From Pseudomonas fluorescens (lineage in GTDB: Bacteria > Pseudomonadota > Gammaproteobacteria > Pseudomonadales > Pseudomonadaceae), in the NCBI RefSeq assembly GCF_002022275.1, contig NZ_MSDF01000040.1:1-64000 (forward strand): 64,000 bases of DNA, written 5' to 3'. How positions within the stretch are numbered: the stretch's first letter is position 1; each line of letters begins with the position of its first letter. This document shows positions 1-9,110 of the stretch, piece after piece. The notes under the pieces are model-generated. The model made no database searches. It saw only the letters and a program-made list of their open reading frames with translations, and was not told the origin of the DNA. Both the position numbers and the translations under genes were made by a program.

Positions 1-3000
1 CGGGTGTCGTGGATGCGGCTGAGGTTGCCGGTTTTGTCGTAGTCGTAGTGGCGCTGAAAGAGGTCGTGCCTTTGTTGGGTGACGGCGTGGGCGTGCAGGC
101 GGTTTTGTTCGTCGTACCCGTAGTGGCTTATGAGTTGGCCTTGTTGGCGCTGTCGCTCGCGGCCTGCCTTGAACAGGTGCGAGGTGAGGAGGGCGCCGTT
201 TAATTCGACGGTGGAGAGATGGCCGCCTTTTTCATGATTGAACGTGACGCGGTTGTTGTCCGGCAGGCGCAGGTTTTTCAGCTGACCGCAGGCATCGTAG
301 CCATAGCGGAGCGTGCCCCAGCCCTGGTGTTCGGCGGTGAGGCGGTTTTGCTGGTCGTATTCGTAGGTAAGCGCCCAGTGGCCGTCGTTGACGCCGAGGA
401 GATTGCCTTGGCGGTCGTAGGCGTAATCGACAGTTTTGCCATCGGGGAGGGTTTTTCTTACAAGGCGACCTGCGTGGTCTCGCCGGTAACGCGTAACTAG
501 CTGACTGCCATCGTCGCCGTGTTCGGTCTTTTCCTGCAGGTTGCCGTTGAGGTCGTAGACATAGGCGGTGCGCTGGCCGTCAAAACCGATTTCTTGCTGG
601 ATCAGGCCGTTGGGGTGGTATTGCAACCCATAAACTTCGCCGACCTCGTTCTCGATTTCAGTTAGCAGTAATCGCGTGTTGTCGTAGCGATACTTGACCT
701 GAGTGCCGTCAGCGTTGAGGCGGCGGCTGATCAGATGCAGGCCGTCACCGTATTCGTAACGGGTGACATGCCCCAGCTCATCACGCTCAGCGGTGATTTT
801 TCCGTAAGGGTTGTAGCTGTATTCACGCGTAGTGCCGCCTGGCAGAACCACGCGAACCAAGCGGCCAACACTGTCCAGCTGGTACTGCGTCAGGGCGCCG
901 TATTCATCCTCACGCGCAATTTGGCGGCCCAGATCGTCATAGCGATAGCGCTTCACGCCACCATTCGGCAGTTGCTCCTCAACCAGTTGCCCACGCTCAT
1001 TCCACACCAGCCGATGACAACTGTGATCGGGATACCAAACCCCTGTCAGTTGCCCGTGTTTGTTGTAGCTGTAGTCAGTAATGCTGCCGGAAGGATCGGT
1101 CTTACGTGTGACATCGCCCTGATCATTGCGCTCATACTTCCAAACCGCTTCGCCCCGCCTTACAACCCGTACGAATCCGTTGTCGTGCTCGTAGGAAGTC
1201 GGCTCATCGTCCCCCGGAAACAACGCCACTAGGCATCCGGCTTCGTCATACTGATACGCCGTCACCGCCCCCAGCGGATCCTGCTCAACCGTCAGCCGGC
1301 CCTTGTCGTCGTAGGATTTGAAGTGTTCGGCGCCATCCGGATCAACGCGCTGAACCAGCCGCGCACGTTGATCGTGCACATACACTTCTTGACTACCGTC
1401 AGCGTTGTGAACCGTGACACGGCCGTCATCACCCCAGGCATACCGCGTGTCCATCTGCGAGAAGCTGGCCCAGTGCCGAACACACCGTGCCGCCTTGCCA
1501 GACCGTTCCCACTCCCAGAAAAAACTCGCCCCACCGGCCAACTGACGCTCAAGAATGACGTGCTGGTCGTCGTACCGGTAAACCTCGCTTTCGCCTACAG
1601 CGTTGGTTGCAGAAACCAGTCGTCCAGCGTCGTCGTATGCGTAGGAAACAACATTCTGCTCCGTGACCCAGACAAACGGCCCCGGTCCCTCAGCCCGATG
1701 AACCTGATAGTCCAGCGCAACAATGCGACCACGCTCATAACGCAAAAGCAGCGAGCGCCCCACACCGTTATCCAGCCGCTCAACCCGCCCCAAAAAATCC
1801 CGGGAAACACGCAGCCGGTTGTCATACGCATCACTGATCGCCGTCAGCGAACCATCGCGAAAGTGATAGAACCGCGAGCCCTGAGCCAGCACCAACTCAT
1901 CAGGCAACGAACCCAGGTAAATTGCGGCCTCAGCAAGACTGTTGGTAATCGCAGGCCGGGAAACCGTAGGCAACGGAAACTCAGTCGAACGATTCTCGTG
2001 ATCCGTCCAAACCACCGAATCACCCACCACCGCCAGCCGCTGCGCCAGCGAATGACTCCAGCCAAACCCCAACCCGCAATCCACTTCCACGGCGCTGGTG
2101 CGATACAGGCGCGTCCACTCAAACGGCAAAATCCCGTCCAGCGTGCCGTCAACTAGTGTCAGCAATTCCTCGCCGGTCACCATCGACACCGGGCAGCCGT
2201 TGGTAGCAGTTTTATCAGCCGAAGCCGCTGCATCCCCTGCTGGGTTTTTCCCCGACGAGGGCACATCGTCGACGTGCTCTTTCTGTTTCAGCACCGCGTT
2301 CTGCCGCGCCCGCCAGCGCATCTGCATCGTGCCTTGCTTCAACCCGCCAACCACGCCGCGAACCGCCACTGCCTTGTAGCGATCAACTGCCTGCATGAAC
2401 TTCGTCAGAATCCCGAGCAGGCTTCGGACAAAGCCCACCGCCGCCTCCAGAATCTGCGCGCCGTACTTGACCAGCCGCAATCCCAGATAAGCCACACCCG
2501 CCGCCGGCAGCGCGATGGTCAGCACCGCGCCAATCACCAGATCAATCAGCAACGACACCACAAACCCGGCCCCCACCTCGGCCATCTCGCCGGGTGGCAG
2601 CGCGTCGAGCCAGAGCATCGCTGTGCGCACCATCAGGTAAAGTGCCGCCTCATCACTGGCGAGCAGCATGGCCTGTTCCATGACTTTGGGTGTGTCGGTG
2701 GCCAACTGCGCCAACTTGGCCGCCTGATCTCCCAACTGCTCGCCGAACTTCAGTGGGTCTTCAAGAATCGCCTGGACCAGCTTGATGCTGTCCCACACCT
2801 CCTTGATTGCCGCCCAACTACCCGCCAACACGCCGCTGCCGATGGCGCTGGCGGTCGACTGCTGCCAATAGGGTTTGAAGTCTTTCCATTGCTCGCGCAG
2901 CCACTGCTCCAGGTCCGCCGTCAGCCCGGCGTAGGAAGCAAACAGCGCGTCCACCTGTTCCTCGGTGACGCCACCTTGCACCCGCACCTGATAGCGCCCA

Positions 3001-3392
3001 CCTGCCGCGCAGTGGTGCGAGCCTTTGCCGTGTTCATCGAGCGTCACAACCGTGGAACTGCCGTCATCGAGCCCGATCACTTCAACCGGTATGTCGCCGA
3101 TCGGCACGTCATACACCGACTCAAACTTACTTTCGATCTTCAGTTCGCCGCCCAGCTGGCACATCACGACAGTGCCTAAAACGTCCGGATCGGTCGTACT
3201 CACCACGGTCTGCGAGTTGCCTACCCGCAACACCCGCTCCATCCCCAGCAGCGAGGGCAAATCCGCGGCATGGCTGACCGAATCCAGCGCCTGCGAATAC
3301 CAGGCGCCCATCTGCTGGCGATACTCCGCCAGGCTTTTATGAAAGCCATTGAGCTCGTGTTCGATCAGGGTAATGTGGGAGGTGTTGGTCAT
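1..3392 (-). CDS. Rhs/YD-repeat protein, 3' end outside window
   Basis: The frame runs open from ATG at 3392 to the left edge, giving at least 1130 residues with no stop; I checked the frame at the start, near 2100-2160, near 1260-1320 and at the edge. Residues 1-395 are an N-terminal region with a hydrophobic stretch at about 270-330 (AEVGAGFVVSLLIDLVIGAV and onward). A DUF6531-like segment follows (NGCPVSMVTGEELL, then LPFEWTRLYRTS). From about residue 600 there are repeated YD motifs such as YDDKGRLTVEQDPLG and YDRQGNLLGV. Such proteins form a shell around a C-terminal toxin, often exported by type VI secretion. The toxin-bearing C-terminus lies outside the window. No EagR-type chaperone or VgrG gene is next to its 5' end, and no PAAR motif was obvious. 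Weak GGAG lies about 13 nt upstream of the ATG. Confidence 0.9.
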   Translation of the reverse strand, partial: MTNTSHITLIEHELNGFHKSLAEYRQQMGAWYSQALDSVSHAADLPSLLGMERVLRVGNSQTVVSTTDPDVLGTVVMCQLGGELKIESKFESVYDVPIGDIPVEVIGLDDGSSTVVTLDEHGKGSHHCAAGGRYQVRVQGGVTEEQVDALFASYAGLTADLEQWLREQWKDFKPYWQQSTASAIGSGVLAGSWAAIKEVWDSIKLVQAILEDPLKFGEQLGDQAAKLAQLATDTPKVMEQAMLLASDEAALYLMVRTAMLWLDALPPGEMAEVGAGFVVSLLIDLVIGAVLTIALPAAGVAYLGLRLVKYGAQILEAAVGFVRSLLGILTKFMQAVDRYKAVAVRGVVGGLKQGTMQMRWRARQNAVLKQKEHVDDVPSSGKNPAGDAAASADKTATNGCPVSMVTGEELLTLVDGTLDGILPFEWTRLYRTSAVEVDCGLGFGWSHSLAQRLAVVGDSVVWTDHENRSTEFPLPTVSRPAITNSLAEAAIYLGSLPDELVLAQGSRFYHFRDGSLTAISDAYDNRLRVSRDFLGRVERLDNGVGRSLLLRYERGRIVALDYQVHRAEGPGPFVWVTEQNVVSYAYDDAGRLVSATNAVGESEVYRYDDQHVILERQLAGGASFFWEWERSGKAARCVRHWASFSQMDTRYAWGDDGRVTVHNADGSQEVYVHDQRARLVQRVDPDGAEHFKSYDDKGRLTVEQDPLGAVTAYQYDEAGCLVALFPGDDEPTSYEHDNGFVRVVRRGEAVWKYERNDQGDVTRKTDPSGSITDYSYNKHGQLTGVWYPDHSCHRLVWNERGQLVEEQLPNGGVKRYRYDDLGRQIAREDEYGALTQYQLDSVGRLVRVVLPGGTTREYSYNPYGKITAERDELGHVTRYEYGDGLHLISRRLNADGTQVKYRYDNTRLLLTEIENEVGEVYGLQYHPNGLIQQEIGFDGQRTAYVYDLNGNLQEKTEHGDDGSQLVTRYRRDHAGRLVRKTLPDGKTVDYAYDRQGNLLGVNDGHWALTYEYDQQNRLTAEHQGWGTLRYGYDACGQLKNLRLPDNNRVTFNHEKGGHLSTVELNGALLTSHLFKAGRERQRQQGQLISHYGYDEQNRLHAHAVTQQRHDLFQRHYDYDKTGNLSRIHDT

Positions 3393-3532
3393 GCGCGACG
3401 TCTCCACAGGGGAGACGCGTCTGAGACAGCCCCGACAATCAGGGCACTAACGAAAAAAACCATCTGCAATCCCTCGCACTGTGTGATCAGGCGAAGGACT
3501 TTGCAGAGGTTTTCGAGAGATGGATGTAGAGC

Positions 3533-6500
3533 TTATCCCGCCGTTACGTGGGAGGTTTCAGCAGCTTTCGTGCGCTTTCGGCCAAGCACCAGGCTGCACA
3601 GCGCCGGCAGGAACAACAGCGTCAACAGCGTGCCCACCAACACCCCGCCAATCAGCACGTAAGCCAGGGATGACCAGAACACCGACAGCGTCAGCGGTAT
3701 AAAGGCCAGCGCCGCCGCCAGCGCCGTCAGGATCACGGGCCTCGCGCGCCGCACGGTGGCCTCGACGATCGCTTCGTGAATGCGCATGCCGTGTTCCTGA
3801 TTCTGGCGAATCTGATCGGTAAAGATCAGCGTGTTGCGCATCAGGATGCCGCCAATCCCGATCAGGCCGAGAATCGCGTTGAACCCGAACGGCTGGTTGA
3901 ACAGCAGCAAGGTCGGTACTGCGCCAATCAACCCCAGGGGGGCGGTGGCGAAGACCATGAACATCACGCCGAACGAGCGCACCTGAAACATGATCACGGT
4001 GAGGGTGAGCAGGATCATGATCGGGAACAACGCCGCCAGCGCGACGTTGGCCTTGGCGCTTTCTTCTACGGGGCCGCCGATGTCGATCTGGTATCCGGCG
4101 GGCAGCTTGGCGATCAGCGGTTGCAGGTCTTTGTACACGGCCATTTCCACGTCGGGCGGTTGCACGCCGTCGATGATGTCGGCGCGTACCTCCACGGTGG
4201 TCGCACGGTTGCGCCGTTTGAGAATCGGTTCTTCCATCACTGCCTGAAAATGCCCGACCTGCGCCAGCGGCACCGAAGTGCCGGCGTTGTTGGTCAGGGT
4301 CATGTTGTTCAGGTTGCCGAGGTTCTCGCGCTGGCTGCCCTGGGCGCGGGCCACGACGGAGACGGTGCGGTTGCCTTCGCGCACTTCGGTGATCGGGTTG
4401 CCGCTGAGCAGGGCATTGAGCTGGGATTTGACCTCGTTGGGGGTAAAGCCCAGCAGGCGCAGGCGATCCTGATCCAGCACCAGCCGATAACCGCTGGTGC
4501 GCTCGCCCCAATCGAGGAACGCATCTTTGGTCAGTTTGTTGGCGGCGACGACGTTGCGCACGTCTTCGGACACGCTTCGCAGCACATCCAGATTGGGGCC
4601 CGACACGCGAAACACCACGGGGAACGGCACGGGCGGGCCAAACAGTAATTGCGTCACGCGTACCCGCGCTGACGGAAACTCACCGGCCGCAATGCGCTCG
4701 CGCATGCGCAGTTTCAAGGCATCGCGGGCATGGGAATCCGGGGTTTGCACGATCAGCTTGGCGAACGCCGGGTCGGGCAGTTCGGGGTTCAGCGAGAGGA
4801 AAAAGCGTGGCGCGCCGCCGCCCACATAGGTGTCGACGAGGCTGGTTTGTGGCTCTTCCATCAGCGCTTTTTCCAGCTGCGCCGCTACCGCCTCAGTGGC
4901 CTTGAACGCGCTGCCGGGCGGCATGTACACCTCAAGAATCAGCTCGGAGCGGTCGGAATTGGGAAAGAATTGCTTCTTCACCACGCCCATGCCCAGCCCG
5001 CACAGTACAAACGCGGCGACCACCAGCCCGGTCACCAGCCAGCGCCCGCGGACACAGGCCTCCACCAGCCTGCGCAGTGTCTGGTAGTAACGCCCGGCAT
5101 AAATCGCGTCGTGGCCGCCGGGCACCGGTTTGATCTGCGGCAACAGTTTTACGCCCAGATAGGGTGTGAACACCACGGCCACCAGCCAGGACGAGATCAA
5201 CGCAAAGCCGACGATCCAGAAGATATTACCGGCGTATTCCCCCGCGCCCGAACGCGCAAAGCCCACCGGCAGAAAGCCGATGATCGTCACCAGCGTGCCG
5301 GTGAGCATGGGCGCGGCGGTGGAGCTCCAGGCGAAGGTGGCGGCGTGAATCCGGTCGAAGCCTTCTTCCAGCTTTACCACCATCATCTCGATGGCGATGA
5401 TCGCGTCATCCACCAACAAACCGAGAGAAATGATCAGCGCGCCGAGGGTGATGCGGTCGAACTCACGCCCGGTCAGCAGCATGATCACAAACACCACCGA
5501 CAACGTCAGTGGCACCGCAGCGGCCACCACCAGACCGACGCGAAAACCCAGCGCCAACAGGCTGATCACCATCACCACCGCGAGGGCGACGAAAAATTTC
5601 AGCATGAATTCGTTTACCGCCAGGCTGATATTTTTGGCCTGGTCGGAAACCTTGGCAAAGTTCACCCCCAGCGGCAGGTCGGCCTGGATTTTGGCTTCCT
5701 GGGCTTTAAGGCTCTTGTCCAGCTCCAGGCCGTTCCAGTGTTTTTCCATGATCACGCCCAGCATCAGCGCCGGGTCGCCCTGGTGGCGGATGCGGTAGCT
5801 GGGCGGGTCTTCATAACCCCGGCTGACGCTGGCCACATCGGCGATGCGCAGCACGCGGCCGTTGACTTCCAGCGGCACGTTTTCAATCAGCGACAGGCTG
5901 TCGAAGGCGCCGTCGATACGGATATATGCGCGGGCGCCGGCGGTCTCGACGAAACCCGACGGCGCCACGGCGTTTTGTGCGGCCAGCGCAGAAAAAATCT
6001 GATCCGGCTTGATCCCCAGAGTCGCCAGACGCTCGTAGGAAAACTCGACAAAAATTCGTTGCGCCTGCTCGCCCAGAATATTGACCTTTTTCACCCCCGG
6101 CAGGTTGAGCAAACCCTGGCGCAAGTCCTCGGCCATTTGCACTTGTTGCCGATGGGGCAGGTGCTCGGCTTCCAGGGCATACAGGGCGAAGTACACGTCG
6201 GAATATTCATCGTTGAAAAACGGCCCGATCACGCCCTTGGGCAGTTTCGCGGCTTCATCACTGAGCTTTTTGCGGGTTTGGTAGAACAGGTCCTGGATTT
6301 CGCTGGGGCGCGTGGACTCCTTGTAGGTCATGCGCATCGACACAAAACCCGGCTGGGCGATGGTTTCGACGCGGTCGTAGTAGTCCAGCTCCTGCAGGCG
6401 TTTTTCCAGGCGGTCGGCCACCTGCTCCTGCATTTCCCGGGCCGTGGCGCCGGGCCAGGCGGCGGTGATGGTCATGACCTTGACCGTAAATGAAGGGTCT

Positions 6501-6616
6501 TCGGCACGGCCCAGTTTGCCGAACGAGAAGACCCCGGCAGCCAGGATCGCAATAATTAGAAACAGCGTGACCGCACGGTGTTTCACCGCCAGTTCGGAGA
6601 GGTTGATACCGCGCAT
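3533..6616 (-). CDS. RND efflux permease, HAE1-like
   Basis: Inner-membrane proton-driven pump of 1027 residues, normal RND length. The N-terminal helix is at about 14-34 (AVTLFLIIAILAAGVFSFG). A large periplasmic loop follows, and a transmembrane-4 signature with the paired acidic residues (GLLVDDAIIAIEMM) lies near residue 400. The duplicated half ends in hydrophobic helices (LVGTLLTLLFLPALCSLVLG). Its ATG is 2 nt after the stop of the adaptor gene, so the two form one operon. No outer-membrane factor gene is adjacent, so it probably borrows a TolC/OprM-type channel encoded elsewhere. Resemblance is to multidrug (HAE1) rather than metal (HME) RND pumps; substrate unknown. Confidence 0.9.
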   Translation of the reverse strand: MRGINLSELAVKHRAVTLFLIIAILAAGVFSFGKLGRAEDPSFTVKVMTITAAWPGATAREMQEQVADRLEKRLQELDYYDRVETIAQPGFVSMRMTYKESTRPSEIQDLFYQTRKKLSDEAAKLPKGVIGPFFNDEYSDVYFALYALEAEHLPHRQQVQMAEDLRQGLLNLPGVKKVNILGEQAQRIFVEFSYERLATLGIKPDQIFSALAAQNAVAPSGFVETAGARAYIRIDGAFDSLSLIENVPLEVNGRVLRIADVASVSRGYEDPPSYRIRHQGDPALMLGVIMEKHWNGLELDKSLKAQEAKIQADLPLGVNFAKVSDQAKNISLAVNEFMLKFFVALAVVMVISLLALGFRVGLVVAAAVPLTLSVVFVIMLLTGREFDRITLGALIISLGLLVDDAIIAIEMMVVKLEEGFDRIHAATFAWSSTAAPMLTGTLVTIIGFLPVGFARSGAGEYAGNIFWIVGFALISSWLVAVVFTPYLGVKLLPQIKPVPGGHDAIYAGRYYQTLRRLVEACVRGRWLVTGLVVAAFVLCGLGMGVVKKQFFPNSDRSELILEVYMPPGSAFKATEAVAAQLEKALMEEPQTSLVDTYVGGGAPRFFLSLNPELPDPAFAKLIVQTPDSHARDALKLRMRERIAAGEFPSARVRVTQLLFGPPVPFPVVFRVSGPNLDVLRSVSEDVRNVVAANKLTKDAFLDWGERTSGYRLVLDQDRLRLLGFTPNEVKSQLNALLSGNPITEVREGNRTVSVVARAQGSQRENLGNLNNMTLTNNAGTSVPLAQVGHFQAVMEEPILKRRNRATTVEVRADIIDGVQPPDVEMAVYKDLQPLIAKLPAGYQIDIGGPVEESAKANVALAALFPIMILLTLTVIMFQVRSFGVMFMVFATAPLGLIGAVPTLLLFNQPFGFNAILGLIGIGGILMRNTLIFTDQIRQNQEHGMRIHEAIVEATVRRARPVILTALAAALAFIPLTLSVFWSSLAYVLIGGVLVGTLLTLLFLPALCSLVLGRKRTKAAETSHVTAG

Positions 6617-6618
6617 GC

Positions 6619-7725
6619 TCAGTGGTCCTGTTGACGGTTGAGGGCCAATGCCTGGGCGGGCAGCAGGCGTACCGCGTCGCCGCTGTGCAGCAGGTGCGCG
6701 CCGAGGGCAACGATGGTTTGGCCGGGTATTACGCCACCGTCGAGCAAGGCCTCTTCCTGGCCGAGGCTGGCGACTTTCACAGGGGCGAACGTGATCGTGT
6801 TGTCATCGCCGATCAGCCACACGCCGCTGCCTTGCCCCGCGTCCTGCAACGCGCCAATGGGTACGCGGGTTTGCTCGGCCTGGCCGTTGCCTTGCAGGCG
6901 CACAGTGATGGTGGAGCCGAGGGCGAAACGGTCGACAGCGCCGTGCAACACATAGCGCGCGCGGTAGGTGCGGGTGGTCGGGTCGGCGCTGGCGGACAGT
7001 TCGCGCAGGGTGGCGGTGACGGCTTGATCCGGGGCGCCGAAGGGGAAGGCCAGGGCCTTTTGTGAGGCTTGGTCGCGGCTGTTTTCCGGCAGGTTGACGA
7101 TGGCTTCGCGCGCGCCGTCGTGGGCCAGGCGCGCAACGATTTGGCCTTCGGCGACCACTTGGCCACGGTCCACGCGCACGTCGGTGATGATGCCGTCGCC
7201 ATCGGCTTTGAGGACTGAGTAGGTGCGGCGGTTTTCGATCTGGCTGGCGTCGGACTGCGCCGAGGCCAGTTCAGCCTCGGCGACACGCAGGTGGGTGGCC
7301 GATTGGTCGAAGATCTGCCGTGACACTGCGCCAGTGCTGGCCAGGCGCTGGTAGCGGTTTTCGTCATCACGACGCTGGCGCAGTTGGGCCTGGGCGGCAT
7401 TCACGCGGTTTTTCGCCGAACGCAAGGCCAGTTCGAAATCGCCGATATCCAGCACCAGCAAGGTGTCGCCTCGGGAGACGTGTTGGCCGGGGTCGACCTT
7501 GCGTTCAATGACCTTGCCGCCAACGCGAAAGCCCAGATCGCTTTCCGTGCGGGCCGCGACCACGCCGGTGTAGGCGCTTTGCCGGGTGCCGGCGGCTTCT
7601 ACTTTTGCGGCCAGGACGGGGCGGGGCAGGGGTACTTCGGCGGCGGTATCGGCCTTGCTGTTGCAGCCGCTGAGGATGATCAACAGTGCCAGGGGCGTGA
7701 GAAGACGCAGGGGTAGAGGGTTCAT
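6619..7725 (-). CDS. RND efflux periplasmic adaptor lipoprotein
   Basis: Membrane fusion protein of 368 residues linking an RND pump to an outer-membrane channel. Start at 7725 was chosen over an upstream in-frame ATG (7770) because it gives a clean lipoprotein signal (MNPLPLRLLTPLALLIILSG-C, lipobox LSGC) and has CCGGAG about 9 nt upstream; the longer start would lie inside the palindrome at 7755-7778. A biotinyl-lipoyl-like half motif (GFRVGGKVIERKVDPGQHVS) is followed by an alpha-hairpin segment and the second half (ADGDGIITDVRVDRGQVV). First gene of the two-gene pump operon. Confidence 0.9.
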   Translation of the reverse strand: MNPLPLRLLTPLALLIILSGCNSKADTAAEVPLPRPVLAAKVEAAGTRQSAYTGVVAARTESDLGFRVGGKVIERKVDPGQHVSRGDTLLVLDIGDFELALRSAKNRVNAAQAQLRQRRDDENRYQRLASTGAVSRQIFDQSATHLRVAEAELASAQSDASQIENRRTYSVLKADGDGIITDVRVDRGQVVAEGQIVARLAHDGAREAIVNLPENSRDQASQKALAFPFGAPDQAVTATLRELSASADPTTRTYRARYVLHGAVDRFALGSTITVRLQGNGQAEQTRVPIGALQDAGQGSGVWLIGDDNTITFAPVKVASLGQEEALLDGGVIPGQTIVALGAHLLHSGDAVRLLPAQALALNRQQDH

Positions 7726-7754
7726 GGCGGGCTCCGGGGATGGCCATCGGGGAC

Positions 7755-7778
7755 AAAAAATTATGGACATAATTTTTT
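7755..7778. promoter_or_regulatory. Perfect 11-2-11 palindrome, likely operator
   Basis: AAAAAATTATG, then GA, then CATAATTTTTT: an exact inverted repeat with 11-bp arms and a 2-bp centre. It lies between the divergent pump operon (start 7725) and the MFS gene (start 7829). Symmetry and position fit a dimeric TetR- or MarR-type repressor site. A second related copy lies 25 bp further on. The regulator is not identified. Confidence 0.6.
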
Positions 7779-7784
7779 ACGCAT

Positions 7785-7798
7785 ATTATGGTCGAAAT
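7785..7798. promoter_or_regulatory. Second, degenerate copy of the ATTATGG site
   Basis: ATTATGGTCGAAAT matches the core of the upstream palindrome (ATTATGGACATAAT at 7760-7773) at 11 of 14 positions. Spacing is 25 bp, start to start. It lies nearer the MFS gene and could be a weaker second operator. Confidence 0.4.
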
Positions 7799-7828
7799 AT
7801 AAATTAATCCAGCCCCCGGATAATCCCC

Positions 7829-9034
7829 ATGGCAAACGCCCCGGCACCGTCACGTAGTTTGTTGTTTTTACTGGTAGCGCTTACCGCCTTGGGTGAAGTG
7901 TCGACCCAATTGATGATCCCGGGCCTCGGAGCCATCGAGCAGGCGCTGGCCGCACCGGCGGGTTCGGCACTGATGGCGCTGTCGGCCTTTGTCGCCGCGT
8001 TCGGCCTCGGGCAACTGGTGTTCGGGCCGCTTTCCGATCGTATAGGGCGCCGCCCGGTGTTGATCGGCGGCCTGGTGCTGTATGTGCTGGCGACGCTGTC
8101 GATGCTGTTGGTCAGCGATATCCAGCAATTTATCGCGGCCCGTATGTTGCAGGGGCTGGGCGCTTGCGCCGCGCTGGTGCTGGCCCGCACCGTGGTGCGC
8201 GATGTGTGGAAGGCCGAAGCGGGCCCGGCGTTGGCGCTCACCATGATCGGCATGCTGTACGCGATTGTGGTCGCGCCGATGGTCGGCGGGGTGTTGATCA
8301 AATTCTTCGGCTGGCACGCGCCGATCATCCTCGCGCTGGTGATTGGCAGTGTGGTGCTGTCTCTCGCGCTGCTGTTCTTCCGTGAAAGCAACCACTGCCT
8401 CGACCCCAAGGCCGGTCACTGGCGCACGCTGGGTGGCCAGTACCTGGACTTGCTCAAGGACCGCCAGTACCGCGCCTATGCGGTGGCGCTGGCCTGTACC
8501 TATGGCGCGATGTTCTCGGTGATCGCCGGTTCATCGGCCGTCTTCATCAACCTGCTGGGGTTCAGCAGCCTGGAATACGGCATCAATTTTGGCCTGATCG
8601 TGTCGATGCTGATCATCGGTTCCACCTACACGCGACGTAACATCATGCGTCTTGGTCCCCAGCGTATTGTGGCGATGGGCGTGACAATGGTGGCAGTGGG
8701 CGGGATCTCGGCGCTGGTGATTTATGCGCTGTTCGGGTTGTCGGTGGCGGGGCTGGATATTCCGGTGGCGGCGGTCACCTTGGGCGGTGGCCTGGTATTG
8801 CCGGGCTCGGTCACCGGTGGCGTCATGCCGAACGCACACCGCGCTGGCCTGGCGGCAGGTCTGATGGGTTTTTCGCAGATGTTTGGCGCGACCTGCAGTG
8901 GCCTTTTATTGAGCCACCTGCGTGATGGCAGCGCCACGCCAATGATCGTTATTGAAGCCGGTTTCGCGGTGACGGCCTTTGTTGCGTTCCATCTGTTGCG
9001 TCAGCGTCAGGTGAAAGGATTGTCCTATACGTAG
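7829..9034 (+). CDS. MFS transporter, Bcr/CflA-like
   Basis: Twelve-helix major facilitator of 401 residues. Motif A in the loop after helix 2 is clear (GPLSDRIGRRPVLIGG, about residues 67-82). The helix 4-5 region (MLQGLGACAALVLARTVVRD) is typical of the Bcr/CflA drug:H+ antiporter branch. It is transcribed away from the RND pump operon and shares its control region, suggesting joint induction by one toxic compound. The substrate cannot be inferred. Confidence 0.88.
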   Translation: MANAPAPSRSLLFLLVALTALGEVSTQLMIPGLGAIEQALAAPAGSALMALSAFVAAFGLGQLVFGPLSDRIGRRPVLIGGLVLYVLATLSMLLVSDIQQFIAARMLQGLGACAALVLARTVVRDVWKAEAGPALALTMIGMLYAIVVAPMVGGVLIKFFGWHAPIILALVIGSVVLSLALLFFRESNHCLDPKAGHWRTLGGQYLDLLKDRQYRAYAVALACTYGAMFSVIAGSSAVFINLLGFSSLEYGINFGLIVSMLIIGSTYTRRNIMRLGPQRIVAMGVTMVAVGGISALVIYALFGLSVAGLDIPVAAVTLGGGLVLPGSVTGGVMPNAHRAGLAAGLMGFSQMFGATCSGLLLSHLRDGSATPMIVIEAGFAVTAFVAFHLLRQRQVKGLSYT

Positions 9035-9110
9035 AACAATCCGGGCCGCTTTTGCCGGCTAGTGCATAAAGGCGGGTGGGCTTATGGTGTAGGCACTTTG
9101 GAGGTACACC

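Noticed and set aside
1323..2156. 277-residue open frame on the plus strand within the Rhs region
   Set aside because: It mirrors the Rhs repeats. The minus frame is continuous across the whole region and has clear YD motifs.
7726..7770. Upstream start for the RND adaptor
   Set aside because: It would add residues ahead of a clean lipoprotein signal and start inside the palindrome at 7755-7778.
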